DNA from: an uncultured Solirubrobacteraceae bacterium | GTDB lineage: Bacteria; Actinomycetota; Thermoleophilia; Solirubrobacterales; Solirubrobacteraceae | DNA: 8,239 bases | Direction of reading: 5' to 3' | Assembly: GCA_955652345.1 (NCBI GenBank) | Contig: CATPBV010000216.1 | Location: 1-8,239 of the forward strand | Part shown: in pieces, positions 6,122-8,239 of the stretch | Numbering within the stretch: position 1 is the stretch's first letter | Layout of the letters: every line of letters starts with the position of its first letter | The notes under the pieces: generated by a model | Databases searched by the model: none | Told to the model about the DNA's origin: nothing | Seen by the model: the letters and a program-made list of their open reading frames with translations, nothing else | Position numbers and translations under genes: made by a program

Positions 6122-7006
6122 CTACCCCTGCCCGGGCGGATCCTCGCTCGACCGCTGGCGCAGAAAGCGCTGGAGCTCACGCGCGATCGCGTCTCCGGAT
6201 GGGAGCGGAACGGATTGCTCCGCCTGCTCGCTCTCGGCGGCCTGCTCGAGGCGCTCGACGAACGCCTGGACGTCAGGGTCGCTCTGCACCGCGAGGTTGA
6301 CCTGGCGGTCGTACTCGGTGGCGGCGGTCTCGAGCTCTGACGCATCGACCGCAACCCCCACCAACCCCTCGAGCTTGCGGACGAGCGCGAGCGCGGCCTT
6401 AGGGTTGGGAGCGGCGGCGACGTAGTGGGGGACCGCCGCCCACAGGCTTGCGGACGGGAGCCCACCGTTCTCGCACGCGGCGTGAAGCACGCCGATGATC
6501 CCGGTCGGGCCTTCGTAGCTCGAGCGCGCCAGCCCGAGCCGCGCCACAAGCGCTGCGTCTGACGCCAGCCCGGTGACGGCCACCGGGCGGGTATGGGGGA
6601 CGTCCGCGAGCAGCGCCCCGAGCGTCACGACCAGCTGGGTACCCAGGGCCTCGGCGAGCTCGACGATCACGCGCGTGAACGTCCGCCAGCGCAGCGATGG
6701 CTCGCTGCCGGCGAGCAGCACCAGATCCCTGGGGGCGCGCGGGACGCGCGCCTCGTACAGCTCGACCGCCGGCCACTGGATCTCACGCGCTCGGCCGTCC
6801 GCCAGCGCGACCCGGGGCCGGGTGCTCTGGAAGTCATAGAACTCTTCGGGGTCGATCGTCGCGAAGCGCTGCGCCTGCAGGGCGCCTCCCACGAAGCTGA
6901 GTGCGCTCGAGGCGGCATCCGCCGCGTCGTTCCATCCCTTGAAGGCGCATACGAGCGCGGGCGCTCGCAGGCCATCCGGGCGGTACTCCCATTCAAGTGG
7001 CTGCAT
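6122..7006 (-). CDS. PAC2-family protein (proteasome assembly chaperone-like)
   Basis: 294 residues from ATG at 7006, preceded by GGTGA 5 nt upstream. GTG at 7015 is in frame but poorly placed. The N-terminal pattern PALVCAFKGWNDAADAAS (about residues 16-33) is the family hallmark, corresponding to the actinobacterial consensus PVLVAAFEGWNDAGDAAS. The family-typical blocks LLAGSEPSLRWRTF, LGALLADVPHTRPV, SSYEGPTGIIGVLHAAC and PSASLWAAVPHYVAAAPNPKAAL follow. The C-terminal 60 residues are helical and Glu/Gln-rich, consistent with the family's end region. Eukaryotic PAC2 helps assemble proteasome alpha rings; the bacterial members have no settled biochemical role, though they are widespread in actinobacteria, which often carry proteasomes. 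No proteasome gene is in view. It is convergent with the helicase and divergent from the HD-domain gene. Confidence 0.87.
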   Translation of the reverse strand: MQPLEWEYRPDGLRAPALVCAFKGWNDAADAASSALSFVGGALQAQRFATIDPEEFYDFQSTRPRVALADGRAREIQWPAVELYEARVPRAPRDLVLLAGSEPSLRWRTFTRVIVELAEALGTQLVVTLGALLADVPHTRPVAVTGLASDAALVARLGLARSSYEGPTGIIGVLHAACENGGLPSASLWAAVPHYVAAAPNPKAALALVRKLEGLVGVAVDASELETAATEYDRQVNLAVQSDPDVQAFVERLEQAAESEQAEQSVPLPSGDAIARELQRFLRQRSSEDPPGQG

Positions 7007-7061
7007 CCGATTCACCGTACATCATGCGTGGATGCGCTCAGCCGAACCGACCCAGGCCGGA

Positions 7062-7913
7062 GTGAGCACTTTGAGGCCCGGCCAGGAGGTCCGCGGCGTG
7101 TTCGCCTGCGTCCGCAAGGACCGCCTGACGACCCGCACGGGATCGCCATATCTGGCGCTCGAGCTGCGCGACCGGACGGGCAGCATCCAGGCGAGGGTGT
7201 TCCGCAATGCCGACGCGTACGCCGGGCGGTTCGAGCGCGGCCAGCTGGTCGACGTACGCGGCGCCGTCGAGCGTTTTCGCGACGAGCTCGTACTCGAGGT
7301 AGCCGAGATCGGCGCAGTCGATGAGCTGGCCGTCGATCCCGCTCAGTTCCTACCCACCGCCTACCGCGATCTCGACGAGCTCGACGGATTCCTCGAGCAC
7401 CTGGCGCGCGAAGTCCACGATCGTGGCTACAGATCGCTGCTCGATCAGCTTCTCGGCGATCGAGAGCTACGAGCGGCCTGGCGCCGGGCGCCGTGCACTC
7501 GCGCCGGCCATCACGCTTATCTCGGAGGACTGCTCGAGCACACGGTCGCGGTCACGACGCTCGCGTCCGAGCTGTGCCAGTTGCACCCGCGCCTGAACAG
7601 CGATCTGCTACTGACCGCCGCCATCACCCACGATCTCGGCCGCACCAAGGAGTTCACGTACGGAGCGGAGCTCGGTCTGACCGAGGAGGGCCGGCTGCTC
7701 GGGCACCTGGTGATCGGCGAGCGGATCCTCTCCGAGCGGGCGTCCGCACTCGACGCGGACCGCAAGTTGCCCCTGCTCCACTGCGTCCTGTCGCATCACG
7801 GACCGTCGAGCGCGCCCGGCGGCCGGTTTGCGTGCCCGGAGGCACTCGCGCTATACCGCCTGAACGCGCTCGACGCCGGCGTCAAGGAGGCCTTCGAGCA
7901 CGGCCTCGGGTGA
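7062..7913 (+). CDS. OB-fold plus HD-domain phosphohydrolase, YhaM-like 3'-5' exoribonuclease
   Basis: 283 residues from GTG at 7062, preceded by AGG with a 5-nt gap. ATG at 7032 adds 10 residues but has only a weak GTGG close to it, so the true start is uncertain. Residues about 6-85 match an OB-fold nucleic-acid-binding domain (GVFACVRKDRLTTRTGSPYLALELRD is typical of tRNA_anti-type folds). Residues about 148-275 are an HD domain: GHHAYLGGLLEHT (149-161), THDLGR (189-194, with H190 and D191 the HD pair), GHLVIG (214-219) and LSHHG (243-247). This order and the OB-HD arrangement match YhaM/CBF1 enzymes, which trim RNA and single-stranded DNA 3' ends with Mn2+. The final family motif, usually LHxxDxLDA, reads LYRLNALDA, so its His is replaced by Tyr. 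It may stand alone: PAC2 is divergent and a tRNA follows. Confidence 0.85.
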   Translation: MSTLRPGQEVRGVFACVRKDRLTTRTGSPYLALELRDRTGSIQARVFRNADAYAGRFERGQLVDVRGAVERFRDELVLEVAEIGAVDELAVDPAQFLPTAYRDLDELDGFLEHLAREVHDRGYRSLLDQLLGDRELRAAWRRAPCTRAGHHAYLGGLLEHTVAVTTLASELCQLHPRLNSDLLLTAAITHDLGRTKEFTYGAELGLTEEGRLLGHLVIGERILSERASALDADRKLPLLHCVLSHHGPSSAPGGRFACPEALALYRLNALDAGVKEAFEHGLG

Positions 7914-7915
7914 TC

Positions 7916-7940
7916 GCGGGCAATTCGGGCCGTTACCCGC
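7916..7940 (+). terminator. Possible terminator after the HD-domain gene
   Basis: GCGGGCAA (7916-7923) pairs with TTACCCGC (7933-7940) with one mismatch across a 9-nt loop, starting 2 nt after the HD gene stop. There is no T-tract. It would separate the HD gene from the tRNA, whose own promoter is not evident. Confidence 0.3.
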
Positions 7941-7971
7941 CCGCACGAGATCCAGCACTACCATCCGCCGC

Positions 7972-8064
7972 GGCGCGGCACGGGCCTGGTGGCCCATCCA
8001 GTCTTCAAAACTGGCAGGGCCGGGCAGCCCCCGGCTTGGAAGGTTCGATTCCTTCGCCGCGTCG
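7972..8064 (+). tRNA. selC: tRNA-Sec (anticodon UCA)
   Basis: A full 93-nt selenocysteine tRNA can be folded by hand. The acceptor stem has 8 bp (7972-7979 with 8056-8063, one G-U). The D stem is GGGCC/GGCCC (7982-7986, 7991-7995) with a 4-nt loop. The anticodon stem is CCAGT/ACTGG (7998-8002, 8010-8014) with loop CTTCAAA and anticodon TCA at 8005-8007. The long variable arm is GCCGGG/CCCGGC (8019-8024, 8030-8035). The T stem is GAAGG/CCTTC with loop TTCGATT (8039-8055), and G8064 is the discriminator base. An 8-bp acceptor plus 5-bp T stem, the tiny D loop and the UGA-reading anticodon separate it from tRNA-Ser. The D stem is 5 bp, or 6 with a C-A mismatch. CCA is not encoded; TCC follows. 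The organism should therefore incorporate selenocysteine. A T-run at 8082-8086 may end the transcript. Confidence 0.93.
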
Positions 8065-8129
8065 TCCCTGGAAACCGGCTCTTTTTCGGCTATCGGCGAG
8101 GGCACCACGGCATTTGAATCTCCGGAACG

Positions 8130-8148
8130 TGTCCCCAATATGTCCCCA
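8130..8148. repeat. TGTCCCCA direct repeat upstream of the integrase
   Basis: TGTCCCCA occurs at 8130-8137 and 8141-8148, a spacing of 11 bp or about one helical turn. The reverse complement core GGGACA appears again inside the integrase start region (8184-8189). Short direct repeats between a tRNA target and an integrase gene are typical of recombinase arm sites or operators. That role is an inference. Confidence 0.35.
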
Positions 8149-8170
8149 GATCGGAGTAGATTTCTGCCCG

Positions 8171-8239
8171 ATGCTTCGCGCTACGGGACACGTCTTCAGG
8201 ATCGAGCGCAAGCGTGGGCCGGCGTGGTATGTGAAGTAC
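8171..8239 (+). CDS. Probable tyrosine recombinase / phage-type integrase, N-terminal fragment
   Basis: 23 codons from ATG at 8171 to the window edge, with no stop. The residues HVFRIERKRGPAWYVKY match the extreme N-terminus of site-specific integrases common in actinobacteria: a short basic stretch, then G-x-x-W-Y-x-K-Y, which opens the arm- or SAM-like DNA-binding domain. The catalytic domain lies outside the window, so the call rests on this short pattern and on position. GGAG is 14 nt upstream, longer than ideal; an in-frame GTG at 8129 would add 14 unlikely residues. The gene starts 107 bp after the end of tRNA-Sec and reads in the same direction, the usual arrangement for an element integrated into the 3' end of a tRNA gene. 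Confidence 0.65.
   Translation, partial: MLRATGHVFRIERKRGPAWYVKY

Noticed and set aside
7911..7971. HD-domain gene read through its TGA as a selenoprotein, given the neighbouring tRNA-Sec
   Set aside because: The frame stays open past the TGA, but it runs directly into the tRNA gene, no SECIS-like hairpin is evident next to the TGA, and the protein ends at the normal family length.
7972..8064. tRNA-Ser or a suppressor tRNA
   Set aside because: The anticodon TCA reads UGA, not a serine codon. The 8-bp acceptor and 4-nt D loop fit tRNA-Sec, and a Trp-type suppressor would lack the long variable arm.

Overview
This looks like chromosomal DNA from a high-GC Gram-positive actinobacterium. The gene families fit Actinomycetota, and the class Thermoleophilia (Solirubrobacterales-like) is my best guess: a DUF2342 metalloprotease, a PAC2 protein, an AdnAB/UvrD-type helicase with an AddB-like nuclease end, and an integrase N-terminus of a type common in that group. 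The class is inferred from general familiarity, not from a search.

Layout, left to right. (1) 67-579, minus strand: a small protein with a Lys/Ala/Pro-rich tail followed by an Arg-rich coiled coil, phasin- or HbhA-like. (2) 580-971: a gene-free stretch upstream of that gene. It carries a cluster of related GTTACGCG/TGACGCGT sites, including a perfect 16-bp palindrome, and at its right end a hairpin that probably terminates the next operon. (3) 972-2911, minus strand: a two-gene operon, inositol monophosphatase-family phosphatase then a zinc metalloprotease. They are coupled by a GTGA stop/start overlap. (4) 2932-6102, plus strand: a 1056-residue helicase-nuclease. It is divergent from the phosphatase with a spacer of only 20 bp. 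(5) 6122-7006, minus strand: a PAC2-family protein. It is convergent with the helicase, and a perfect hairpin lies at the junction. (6) 7062-7913, plus strand: an OB-fold plus HD-domain phosphohydrolase or exoribonuclease of the YhaM type, divergent from PAC2. (7) 7972-8064, plus strand: a selenocysteine tRNA (selC) with anticodon UCA. (8) 8171-8239, plus strand: the first 23 residues of a probable tyrosine recombinase, cut by the window edge.

Most of the window is core chromosome: DNA repair, phosphate-ester hydrolysis, proteolysis and RNA turnover. The accessory signal is at the right end. A tRNA-Sec gene followed about 100 bp later by an integrase start is the classic left boundary of a genomic island or prophage inserted in the 3' end of selC. 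The tRNA also predicts that the organism decodes UGA as selenocysteine, although no selA, selB or selD gene is in the window.

The other items worth a second look are the helicase and the repeat cluster. In the helicase, motor motifs II, III and V depart from the UvrD consensus while the Fe-S nuclease residues are all present. The repeat cluster lies in front of the phasin-like gene. I did not find a complete new defence or mobile system; any such cargo would lie to the right of position 8239.
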